Part shown: in pieces, positions 9,133 through 17,090 of the stretch | How the letters are laid out: every line of letters begins with the position of its first letter | How positions within the stretch are numbered: the first letter of the stretch is position 1 | Source: Sphingobacterium arenae | Lineage (GTDB): Bacteria > Bacteroidota > Bacteroidia > Sphingobacteriales > Sphingobacteriaceae | Direction of reading: 5' to 3' | Length of the DNA stretch: 64,000 bases | Assembly (NCBI RefSeq): GCF_014692505.1 | Contig: NZ_JACNYK010000001.1 | Location: forward strand, 62,001-126,000 | Notes under the pieces: generated by a model | The model's database searches: none | Told to the model about the DNA's origin: nothing | What the model saw: the letters and a program-made list of their open reading frames with translations, nothing else | Position numbers and translations under genes: made by a program

Positions 9133-10089
9133 TTACTTTAACAGTCCAAGTTCCCCTAAAATGTCCTTTCTTAACTTACTCAACGGCCTCCTAATCAATT
9201 GATCTTCTTCCAAATATACTCCAAATGCAAGACGATAAATTTCTTCAGGTGACAATGGTACCTTAAGAATTGAGCGTAAAGACGAAATATACCCCTCTGA
9301 ATATGCTTTCTTTAAATATATCAATTCCCTAATTTCTTCGTGATGAACCTCATAAATCTCCCTCATTTTCATTGCGGAAATGCTATCCTCGCTAAATTTA
9401 TTATGCGCTACGATCTTACTTTCAGCAGATAAGTGATCTTCCAGTGTGTAGGAAAAACTAAAATTCATTCTACGGGAGTCTTCAGCATGTTTAAGATATG
9501 GATGAAAAGTATTTTCTAACGCCATTGTTTTCATTCCCTTCAGGCTGCTATTGCATACGTTGCAACTTGGAATTAGATTATAGAAAGACAAGGATAATAA
9601 TGGAAAAGTAGCTTTGGGGAACCAATGGTCGAATGTTGGCCGTGCGATAAATTCCCTTTTATCGGTTATAATTGTATGGGTATATAATCGATTACAATAA
9701 ACACAGGTGTTTATTGGCATGTTTTCTGCCAAATGGTAACCATTATAAAATCCAAAAGTTTGGTCCTCGTCCTTAATAATAAAAGCGTCGTATCTGAATA
9801 GGTTCTTTACACTATCTTTTTGTTTTTTGGCTGTAAATTTATTTTTTATCTTATCCAGTACATCCGGTGTACCGATCAATACATCTTTAAGATTATTATC
9901 ATCGTTTAAAAAAGTTCGAACACTGGAATGGATGTTTTTAACTTGGTTGATTTTTCTGCTTAGTCCCTTAGGGTGAGGTTCGGTAAACCATTTGCCTAAT
10001 AGCTTTTTTTTGATAATATACCGCAAGTTCGTATAATGTTCATCTCTGGCATGGATAAAGCTAGTCGTAGTTTGGTCGATATAGAACAT
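9133..10089 (-). CDS. HNH endonuclease of an ATPase-HNH (Septu-like) pair
   Basis: This 318-residue protein has a zinc-dressed HNH fold in its middle: Cys pair CVYC (129-132), core FDHWFPK (Asp154-His155), Asn171 in SFYNLIPSC, and second Cys pair CNVC (176-179). The HNH core would cut DNA or RNA. The start codon overlaps the stop of the upstream ATPase gene as TAATG, so the two are translationally coupled and likely form a complex. An AAA/ABC-type ATPase joined to an HNH nuclease is the PtuA-PtuB plan of the Septu anti-phage system. The flanking regions (1-120 and 200-318) are not recognised, so this could be a divergent Septu or a related, unnamed ATPase-nuclease family. Confidence 0.78.
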   Translation of the reverse strand: MFYIDQTTTSFIHARDEHYTNLRYIIKKKLLGKWFTEPHPKGLSRKINQVKNIHSSVRTFLNDDNNLKDVLIGTPDVLDKIKNKFTAKKQKDSVKNLFRYDAFIIKDEDQTFGFYNGYHLAENMPINTCVYCNRLYTHTIITDKREFIARPTFDHWFPKATFPLLSLSFYNLIPSCNVCNSSLKGMKTMALENTFHPYLKHAEDSRRMNFSFSYTLEDHLSAESKIVAHNKFSEDSISAMKMREIYEVHHEEIRELIYLKKAYSEGYISSLRSILKVPLSPEEIYRLAFGVYLEEDQLIRRPLSKLRKDILGELGLLK

Positions 10090-11891
10090 TATATATCCTC
10101 CTTTCTTTTTTCTAATCTGCGAATTTCTTCATCAATTAACTGCAATTCAAATTCGCGGCTACCCAAAGCTTCTGCCAACATTTCTGCAAGTTTAAATTTC
10201 AAAACTGGTTCATCAATCGCCATGATAGTCCGCTCTATTTCAATCCTTCGATCTGCTGATATTTGGCGATTACGAATATCCCGGATAACGTCGTCAATCA
10301 CGTGAGCTACAAAATCACCAATCTGGCCGTCCTTGACAAAAAAAGAATCTTTTAAAAGGTCTGCTATATTTGCACCAAACGTCCGTTTTTCGGTTGAATT
10401 CCCCAAAACGGTACGGCCATCAATGCGTTCCAGATAGGCGACATTATTTTTAGGTAAATCCGAAAGGGTAAGTGGATCATGCGAAGTGATGATTACTTGT
10501 ACCTTGAACCCTTGAAAAATTAATGGGAGCAACTCTCTAAGGTATCTTACATATGCCTTTTTCCATTGAGGATGAAAAGCGTTATCACCCTCATCAAGTA
10601 AAAGGAGAATATCTTCTTTTATGTCGCTAAGTGAATGAAAGTTATATTCGTCTATCTCAATTCCTGCTTTTATGTTTTCAGCGTGATAATAGAGCGTACT
10701 GAAAAGGTTAAGAAAGGATTGTTCTCCTGAACTGACTGCAATGTCCGGCAAAAAGCCAAACATCGGCTTCTCATCAAAATCAAACCATTCGTTATTGAAG
10801 GATTTATTGAATTGATCATAAAGCTCAATGATGCGGAGAGCTTCAGATTCATCTATTATAATCTTACGCCAATTGTCTGTAACCCGTTCAGACCCGAGCA
10901 AAGACACCATGTAATCGATGAGTTCAAGCATCACCATATGTTGGTTGAACTCGTATTTTTCTTTTCCCCTATAAACTCCTGTGTTTTCGAGAAACCACTT
11001 GATACAGCCTCTTACATCTAACTCCGCCAGTCGTTCCTCAAAATCTTCAGGAATAATACCTTCGTCAAGATATTTATTACCAGCACGCTCAAAAATGGAA
11101 ACGAGTTTTGCGAGTGCAGCCTCATAAAGATCGTATTCAAAGCGAACTGGGAAATACATTTTTTCAATATCCGCGCCGTGTGGATCGTGACCTTCAAGTG
11201 CCATTTTTTCTTTCTCGGCCGCCTCATTTTCAATGGTTTTGAGAATACTTTTAATTGCAGGTCTCAGCTGGTATGGGGTTTGGTGAAATCGATCTGGTTG
11301 ATGGACGGATAGATCAAAATGTTTCAGACTTAAAGTTAGCCTTTCAAATGTCGGAAGAACTACACGTATGTTTTCAAGTTTCCGATAAAAATGGTTAAAT
11401 TTTATCCAGCGTTTCGTGTTTTCGGAAAAATGTGCTTCCAAAAAATCATTCAAAAGACCGCTGTCCCCATGATTGTCGTTTTTAATTAAACTATTTTTTG
11501 AAAGGTCTTTCCCATTTTTACGAACAGAAGAAAAGGCAACATCGTTCAGGTAAGGGGTATAATATACACGATGAAACTGCTCCGGATTTTCCGTAATGCA
11601 AAATTCGTTATTATCATTCTCAATTACATACATGCAATGCCAACTGCTGGTGATGAGTTTAAGGAGTGATGTTTTTCCACCTCCATTACTGCCTACAATA
11701 CACGAAAACAATGAGATGCCATCTTTAAAAATGTCATTTAAATAATAAGGATTGGGTTTAATATCGACGATTTCGCCGTTAGTCACGGCATAGAGGTTAA
11801 TTCCACCAAAATTCAGAGTTATTTCTGTGTGATTGTCTCCAAATACGTAGGGCAAAACTCCTTCAGGAATATATAAAGCTACTATACGCAT
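10089..11891 (-). CDS. SMC/ABC-like AAA ATPase of the Septu-like pair
   Basis: This 600-residue ATPase carries Walker A GSNGGGKTS (67-75), a Walker B/catalytic acid LLLLLDEGD (Asp433-Glu434), and a switch histidine in ITSHDPL (His471). This order is typical of the RecF/OLD/PtuA group of dimerising ATPases. An acidic and helical insertion (roughly 150-400) replaces the usual long coiled coil. It precedes and overlaps the HNH gene, so I infer that it senses infection or damage and licenses the nuclease. No TOPRIM domain is visible, which argues against OLD, and no reverse transcriptase lies nearby, which argues against a retron-Septu unit. The AT-rich composition differs from the conjugation genes. 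Confidence 0.8.
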   Translation of the reverse strand: MRIVALYIPEGVLPYVFGDNHTEITLNFGGINLYAVTNGEIVDIKPNPYYLNDIFKDGISLFSCIVGSNGGGKTSLLKLITSSWHCMYVIENDNNEFCITENPEQFHRVYYTPYLNDVAFSSVRKNGKDLSKNSLIKNDNHGDSGLLNDFLEAHFSENTKRWIKFNHFYRKLENIRVVLPTFERLTLSLKHFDLSVHQPDRFHQTPYQLRPAIKSILKTIENEAAEKEKMALEGHDPHGADIEKMYFPVRFEYDLYEAALAKLVSIFERAGNKYLDEGIIPEDFEERLAELDVRGCIKWFLENTGVYRGKEKYEFNQHMVMLELIDYMVSLLGSERVTDNWRKIIIDESEALRIIELYDQFNKSFNNEWFDFDEKPMFGFLPDIAVSSGEQSFLNLFSTLYYHAENIKAGIEIDEYNFHSLSDIKEDILLLLDEGDNAFHPQWKKAYVRYLRELLPLIFQGFKVQVIITSHDPLTLSDLPKNNVAYLERIDGRTVLGNSTEKRTFGANIADLLKDSFFVKDGQIGDFVAHVIDDVIRDIRNRQISADRRIEIERTIMAIDEPVLKFKLAEMLAEALGSREFELQLIDEEIRRLEKRKEDI

Positions 11892-12214
11892 AAATTTATT
11901 ATTCAGGAAATTCTAAAATCGAAAGATAGTCACTTTTTATAAACACATAGGTATCGTTATACATTTCTATGTCTTTTTATTTCAGAAATAAAGAACAAGG
12001 TGATGATAAGCAAATGATTTATCTAGTTATTGTCTTAAGTATATGGATAGCAAGGACTGCACAAAGTACTTAATTTAGAAGCCATTTTCTTAACGTGAGT
12101 AAAATAATGGTGACAGCTTCCACGATTGGGAGCTTATAAGATGCGTCCACATAGTTTTGTCATGTTGGATAGACGATGACCAAAGTTTCAACAGTTTATA
12201 TTTTGAGGGATAGC
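11892..12214. other. 323-base gap between the two defence-like operons
   Basis: AT-rich and without a supported ORF. It should carry the promoter of the ATPase-HNH operon: on the minus strand TATCTTTC, a near match to the Bacteroidetes -7 element TAnnTTTG, lies about 35 bases before the ATPase ATG. I see no strong terminator, tRNA or structured RNA. Separate transcription of the two pairs is inferred from this gap. Confidence 0.4.
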
Positions 12215-13129
12215 TTATTTGTCTTTAGAAAGTAATCTATTGTAGTGCTTCATTGTTTCTTCGATGTTCGCTTTTCTCCCATAAATAAAGCTCTCCGATT
12301 GTTCAATTTGTAATATATTCAATGATAAAGCCAAAGGCATCGAAGCCTGTTCACTGTGTTCTAATCGTAAAATTCGATAAGAATTGGGTTCAACCTCTCT
12401 ATTATATGGATAGAGGCAGACAATATGACTTCTGTCAATCGGCAATCGAATTATACAATTTGGTGAATACAGGGGTTCGGTGATATGAACGGGACGGTCG
12501 CTCGATATTAATCCCAAATCTCCTTTGTACTGAACTATCATGACGTGGTATCCGGATTTCAACTCGGAGATTTGCTTTAGTCTTTTGACACTTTCAAGAT
12601 TAGCTGCCTGTCTATTTGAACTATTACTTTCCTTAAAGGCTTCTTCAAGGGTTTTACCTTCAAGATCAATGACTTTTCCATCCTCTGAAACTATTTGCTT
12701 CTTTGTCCCCAATTGCTCATGTGCTAAAAAAGCATATTCCAGCACACCGTTCATTAACGAATTGAGTGCATTGGGAATTTTGGTAGTCCGTAACTCTTGG
12801 GAAATGACATAAGCCAAAATTTTCGTCTTAAATTCTGGAGTCACTATGTCGATAGAAGGATCGGTCAGTTTATCATATATATCGTGATAAACGCTCTCAA
12901 TATGGTGGGAATAGTATTTTTCCAACCATCTCTTTTCTTTTTCCGGTAGACCATCAAAAGTATAAAATTGATTAATTGAGCATATCGTTGATATTTCTTT
13001 CTCGTGGATTTCAGTGCTATTCTTCTTTTTAAACAGAACATCAACATAATGTTGATCACCCCGATTTCTAATAGCAAATTTTTCGAGATAGCAGCGCGGT
13101 ACGATATGGTGTTTCTTCGGCTCGCTCAT
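12215..13129 (-). CDS. DUF4238-family protein paired with a PD-(D/E)XK nuclease
   Basis: This 304-residue protein begins with KKHHIVPRCYLEKFA, the hallmark N-terminus of DUF4238 proteins (KHHxVPxxYLxxF). The paired His residues and a downstream KILAYVISQELRT/helical core are family features. Biochemical function is not established to my knowledge; the His-rich start recalls metal- or nucleic acid-binding sites but does not prove one. No signal peptide or membrane helix is seen. It starts 14 bases after the stop of the nuclease gene, so the two are almost certainly one operon. In a block of defence-like genes, an accessory role (sensor, regulator or second effector) is a reasonable inference. 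Confidence 0.75.
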   Translation of the reverse strand: MSEPKKHHIVPRCYLEKFAIRNRGDQHYVDVLFKKKNSTEIHEKEISTICSINQFYTFDGLPEKEKRWLEKYYSHHIESVYHDIYDKLTDPSIDIVTPEFKTKILAYVISQELRTTKIPNALNSLMNGVLEYAFLAHEQLGTKKQIVSEDGKVIDLEGKTLEEAFKESNSSNRQAANLESVKRLKQISELKSGYHVMIVQYKGDLGLISSDRPVHITEPLYSPNCIIRLPIDRSHIVCLYPYNREVEPNSYRILRLEHSEQASMPLALSLNILQIEQSESFIYGRKANIEETMKHYNRLLSKDK

Positions 13130-13143
13130 TTTTTGTAATTATC

Positions 13144-14784
13144 CTATTTTACTGATTCTGTATCTTCTTTAAAGAGGGTAACTTTTAGCACCCCGTCTCT
13201 TATTTTTCCAGAATGCTTCGATCTTACCTCATATTTTAATTCAAAGTTATTTTCGCTTCTAAAAAACAGTAATCCAGGGAAAGCCATAGTTATATTCGGA
13301 TTGATAGCTCGAAAATAATATTCCACAACCAAATGAGAATCGGTATTCTCCAACATTTCAAAATCAAGGTAATTTTCCAAACGACTTTTTACGTTTTGTT
13401 TTTTTGCGTCACGGACACTATTGCTGTTTGTCAAACTATCCATTACTTCCATATCCCTTGAAACAGGAAAAAATGGTAGAGGCATATATGGATACGCTTC
13501 TATTTTTGAATCCTTACCAAGGCAGAAAAATTTCTCAATGATCTTCTGATCGATTAAGAAGTCTAGGGCATCTTCATCTGTTGGTATATCCACTTGATCC
13601 GCGGTAATTATGCCCACACCGACAGGAAAAGCCAATTGTACAATTATTTCTTCGTCATGGTGGTTACCTTCATTGGATGCTACCAAAGGTAGGGTGTAAC
13701 CACTCTCAATAGTGTTGCAAAACTGCTTCAACTGTACAAATGTGCGTAGGTTAAAATACAAATCATTTAATAGTTCCATCTTCTCCCTTTCGTCTTGGGT
13801 GCCGTGGTAAGTGTAATTGAATGTTAAATACGTACGCTTCAAATTACCCACAAAAAAGAAATCTCCATCAAGCGATATATCAAAATACAGTGTCAAATAT
13901 TTCTGTATAAAAGAAGACCGAGATATGCTAAAGTCTGCATCCTCGTATTGATAAAATTGAGGAATTGAAAATCCTGTTAACTGTTTCGTTATCGTATCAG
14001 AAGAGCTGTTGTTTCTTTTTGATAACTTTATTTTTTCAGCTTTTTTATAACCGCTAATAATGCTTTCAGATAACATTTCAAAATAATGCGCAAACCCTAT
14101 ATCTACAGTTTGGCTTACAAATGATTTTGCTTTTGTTCTATTGAAAGCATTATAGAAATAAACTTTTATATCGCTTTCAGAATGGACGCTTTTAAGGAGT
14201 TTAGGGTAATTTGATTTCGCCCACCCTAATAGTTTTTCTCTGAATTGCTGATGAGAGACTTTTTCTTCAACAATAGAAAATTGGAAAAACTGATATATAA
14301 GGGCACCAGTCATGAGCTCAAGGTCACTATGGGTAACGGTGTAACCTTCTTGTGAGAAAAAGCTATGAAGATTGTCCCGAATTCTACTTTCCAGGGTATC
14401 TGGGTCAAATGGCCAAAGTGTGATCTTAACGGATATTGGTTCTTCTCCGATTGTTTCTTTCTTAGTGTTAATTTTATTTATATATCCATTTACACGTGAA
14501 GATGCTGTCCCTATGAGGACAAGTTCATATTGTTCAGATGACGGGACATCATTTGCCATGCTTACTATCCATTCGATAATATCCGGCTTTTCAAAATTAT
14601 TTACGGATGATTTGATCTGTTGACAAAGACTTATGCCGTCATCTTTATAGAACAATATATCCACCTTGTCTTTTTCAGTGGCAGGTTCTACTTTACAATA
14701 ATCCCAAAGTCCCCGATTGAAAGATGCGATGACACTGGTGATTGTTTGGAATATATATCCTCTGATACTATCTCTACCGCTCAT
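13144..14784 (-). CDS. PD-(D/E)XK nuclease, DUF4297/Cap4-like, with unrecognised C-terminal region
   Basis: This protein is 546 residues long. The N-terminus has the pattern of DUF4297/Cap4-type nucleases: SIRGYIFQTI helix (6-15), Glu33, the acidic strand KVDILF with Asp42, and QQIKSS with Gln56-Ile-Lys58, which together make a D...QxK version of the PD-(D/E)XK active site. Residues after about 160 form a long alpha/beta region I do not recognise; it could be a ligand- or phage-sensing part. Such nucleases act as effectors in several anti-phage systems (CBASS Cap4, DUF4297-HerA), but no cyclase or HerA gene is nearby. The immediate partner is instead a DUF4238 gene. No transmembrane segment is seen. 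Confidence 0.72.
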   Translation of the reverse strand: MSGRDSIRGYIFQTITSVIASFNRGLWDYCKVEPATEKDKVDILFYKDDGISLCQQIKSSVNNFEKPDIIEWIVSMANDVPSSEQYELVLIGTASSRVNGYINKINTKKETIGEEPISVKITLWPFDPDTLESRIRDNLHSFFSQEGYTVTHSDLELMTGALIYQFFQFSIVEEKVSHQQFREKLLGWAKSNYPKLLKSVHSESDIKVYFYNAFNRTKAKSFVSQTVDIGFAHYFEMLSESIISGYKKAEKIKLSKRNNSSSDTITKQLTGFSIPQFYQYEDADFSISRSSFIQKYLTLYFDISLDGDFFFVGNLKRTYLTFNYTYHGTQDEREKMELLNDLYFNLRTFVQLKQFCNTIESGYTLPLVASNEGNHHDEEIIVQLAFPVGVGIITADQVDIPTDEDALDFLIDQKIIEKFFCLGKDSKIEAYPYMPLPFFPVSRDMEVMDSLTNSNSVRDAKKQNVKSRLENYLDFEMLENTDSHLVVEYYFRAINPNITMAFPGLLFFRSENNFELKYEVRSKHSGKIRDGVLKVTLFKEDTESVK

Positions 14785-14864
14785 TATTAAAAAATTGTAT
14801 ATTTTAAGGCTAATTGTTAGACCTATTAATCGTGAAATATACTCATAATTTTTGTTTGCAGTAG

Positions 14865-15518
14865 CTACATTTTTCTTCTTCTCCCGATATCATTTTGGTT
14901 GTCGTTTTGTTCAGTTTGGGCACCCTGACCCATTTTTTCTTTGACGGGTTTTACATATTGATCAGTTTTCAGTCCGGCCTCTTTCAGGACACCTTCGGGA
15001 ATATTGGTGTTCAGTATAATATTCCCATCTTTCAGTTTAGGCAGGATTTTATCGGCAATCGTCTTTTTGATCGTCTCCGGCCCTTTGGGGTGGATTATTA
15101 CCTGGCTGAACGGAATCGAATAAACAATGGCGGCAAAGGATCGACCAGGTATGCCATAGACGATGCCCTTTTCCATCGTCTTATTTAACTTCGCGTTGAA
15201 TTTTGCCGCTTCTTTTTTCTCAACATATTTGTTCAGCAGGTCGTCGATATAGTTTTCAAGGTTCATGTCAACCGAAAAAGCCTCCATGTACTCGTCTGCC
15301 GGGTACTGTATAGGCGGCAGGGTTTTGCAATGTTCCTCCGCTTGGCGTATCAACTCTTTCCCTTTTTCGTTAGTGTGGTAGTAGTTCGTTGGACCTCCAT
15401 GCCCCTCATTCTCGGCATAACCCGCATGGACACCCTGAATATAGAGCTTGGCGGTGAATGCTTCTGTTTCGCGACTTAATTGTACACTGTGATGAATATT
15501 CTTCAACTCGATTTTCAT
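14865..15518 (-). CDS. Hypothetical protein of the conjugative element
   Basis: I start this gene at the ATG at 15518 (MKIELKNIHHSVQLSRETEAF; 217 residues). An in-frame ATG at 15599 would add 27 residues, but it lies inside the terminator hairpin of the preceding gene, so it is unlikely. The N-terminal part is compact and acidic (CKTLPPIQYPADEYMEAFSVDMNLENYIDDLLNKYVEKKEAA). The C-terminus is a charged, Gln/Asn-rich tail (about 190-217). I do not recognise a domain or function. It is the last gene of the mobile-element backbone before the AT-rich defence genes and runs in the same direction as the transfer genes. Confidence 0.68.
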   Translation of the reverse strand: MKIELKNIHHSVQLSRETEAFTAKLYIQGVHAGYAENEGHGGPTNYYHTNEKGKELIRQAEEHCKTLPPIQYPADEYMEAFSVDMNLENYIDDLLNKYVEKKEAAKFNAKLNKTMEKGIVYGIPGRSFAAIVYSIPFSQVIIHPKGPETIKKTIADKILPKLKDGNIILNTNIPEGVLKEAGLKTDQYVKPVKEKMGQGAQTEQNDNQNDIGRRRKM

Positions 15519-15581
15519 AATGATGGAAATAAATGATGAATTAATAATATTTGTTTTCTTGTGTTTAAAATTTGCGAACAC

Positions 15582-15615
15582 CAAAAACCCCTGACCCATC
15601 AGGGATCAGGGGTGT
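15582..15615 (-). terminator. Terminator with nested alternative hairpins
   Basis: On the minus strand ACCCCTGA pairs with TCAGGGGT (8 bp; plus-strand arms 15606-15613 and 15587-15594) and a run of T follows. The loop contains TCCC/GGG, so a second hairpin CCCTGA-TCAGGG (15589-15594 with 15599-15604) competes with the first. It sits 20-50 bases after the gene ending at 15632. Confidence 0.65.
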
Positions 15616-15631
15616 CAAGGAGCCAATTCGG

Positions 15632-16252
15632 TTAGCCCTTGTCTGTAAAGAATTGATGGAAAGTCTCAAATGGTGCCTTTGGCTTGTGGGTTCTGACACC
15701 CGAACGGATGCCCGCTTCTTTCTCAAAACGGTTCAATGAAAATACACCGACCGGAATACAGTACCGCTTTCTATTACAATAGAATTCCCCTTGGTCACCA
15801 ATAAGGGAGAACCGCGCATTTTTTCCTACTTTCCACATTGCCACCTTGCAGTCGGTCACACGGCCAATTATTCCCGCATCAAATACAGTATGGATTTTGG
15901 CATTCGGGAAAAGGAATTTTAGCCGAACAACCTGCTCCTTGGATGGCCGCAATGCCAATGAAGCAAACGCTGCTGAACACGGTACAGCAAGCCAACCTGG
16001 ATGATAATGGCAAAAGCACAATATATCACTTGCGGAATGACCAATGAAAAGATTGGTGACGGATATGGGCAAACTATCCGCCGCCAACCATATACCGGCA
16101 GAAACCGGAACACGGACACGGTTATTGTACCAATGTTCATGATCGATCACACAACTTTCTAACGTGTAGGGAAACGCAACTTTGTCTTTGGATATATTAA
16201 TATAAGGAGCAAAGAAGTCCTGTACTTCGGGTTTCAGCGAGGAAAACGACAT
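15632..16252 (-). CDS. Hypothetical protein of the conjugative element
   Basis: This 206-residue protein has no recognised domain. It contains several His/Cys-rich stretches (DHEHW, ILCFCHYHPGW, YCNRKRYC) and a central segment PNAKIHTVFDAGIIGRVTDCKVAMWKVG that could be a beta-alpha-beta core. No signal peptide or membrane helix is evident. Its ATG overlaps the stop of the upstream DUF4099/DUF3945-like gene as TAATG, so the pair is translationally coupled and likely functions together. A terminator follows it. A role in element maintenance or DNA handling is only a guess from its position beside an ArdC-type gene. Confidence 0.7.
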   Translation of the reverse strand: MSFSSLKPEVQDFFAPYINISKDKVAFPYTLESCVIDHEHWYNNRVRVPVSAGIWLAADSLPISVTNLFIGHSASDILCFCHYHPGWLAVPCSAAFASLALRPSKEQVVRLKFLFPNAKIHTVFDAGIIGRVTDCKVAMWKVGKNARFSLIGDQGEFYCNRKRYCIPVGVFSLNRFEKEAGIRSGVRTHKPKAPFETFHQFFTDKG

Positions 16253-17061
16253 TACCGGGAAGCGGTACGGCCGTACCCTCTACTGTGTTGGGTTTCACGG
16301 AGATTTTGTACAAGGTCATGAACGGTTTTCTCATTTCCTCTTTCTTTTTTGTCACTCAACATCATATCGGCCAACGCCTGATTGTAGCCCTTGGAAAAGC
16401 CTTCACCCTGTTGCTCAAATCTCCCTTTAAGGTTTTTGATGCCACGGAACACCAAATAAGAAATACCACCGTCCAATAACACGGACAGGATCAGCCGTTT
16501 CCGGTCTGAACGGACACCCTTGTTGTCGGTTGCCGAATGCTGGATTTTGGTCCCGTCTTCGAGCTCCACCACATCGCCGTTACGGAAAGCCTCCTGTTGC
16601 TTTTCTGAAAGCGTTTCGCCGTTCACTTTAATGGGAGCCTGTACCTGATCAGACTCATACGCAACAAACTCCCTTGTCAAGTCGTCATATTCAATGATGA
16701 TTTTCTTCTTTTTATTACCGTCGATCTGCTGTTCCTTGCCCACGACTTGCTTTTCTCCGGAAATTAGGGCCTTTTCCTCGTCTTCGGTCAACAACGGGTG
16801 CCATTGTGGTTCGCGGTAAATAGGATGTATGTTAAGCTGGACGTTACCGTCCAAATCCCGGCTGATGGATAGCTTTGCATCCAATTGACGGATAGAAAAA
16901 CCGTCGATGTTCAGACCGGACATACTCAACATATCCGTCCTTCTTCCGGCAAGCAAAGCATCGATGTTCTCCGGGCTGATACTGAACCCGCCGTCTTTGT
17001 AAAGCCCCAATTTCTCGAGTTCCTTTAAGGGCATTTCATTTTCTTTGATAGGATATTTCAT
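16252..17061 (-). CDS. DUF4099/DUF3945-like protein of the conjugative element
   Basis: This 269-residue protein starts MKYPIKENEMPLKELEKLGLY and continues ENIDALLAGRRTDML. That block and the repeated DUF3945-like modules (REFVAYESDQVQAPIKVNGE, EAFRNGDVVELEDGTKI) are typical of proteins carried on Bacteroidota conjugative elements. A hydrophobic stretch (LILSVLLDGGISYLVFRGI, about 189-207) may be a single membrane helix. The C-terminus (208-269) is charged and helical. The function of the family is not established. It lies 29 bases downstream of the ArdC-like gene and overlaps the next gene by one base. Confidence 0.72.
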   Translation of the reverse strand: MKYPIKENEMPLKELEKLGLYKDGGFSISPENIDALLAGRRTDMLSMSGLNIDGFSIRQLDAKLSISRDLDGNVQLNIHPIYREPQWHPLLTEDEEKALISGEKQVVGKEQQIDGNKKKKIIIEYDDLTREFVAYESDQVQAPIKVNGETLSEKQQEAFRNGDVVELEDGTKIQHSATDNKGVRSDRKRLILSVLLDGGISYLVFRGIKNLKGRFEQQGEGFSKGYNQALADMMLSDKKERGNEKTVHDLVQNLRETQHSRGYGRTASR

Positions 17062-17090
17062 AATTCAATGATTGTTAAGTTTCAATAATT

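Noticed and set aside
9133-11891. OLD-family (Gabija-like) or retron-associated system
   Set aside because: The ATPase has no TOPRIM domain, the partner is HNH rather than a UvrD-like helicase, and no reverse transcriptase or structured non-coding RNA was found nearby.
12215-14784. CBASS with a Cap4 effector
   Set aside because: No CD-NTase/cyclase gene or SAVED domain was recognised in or next to the pair.
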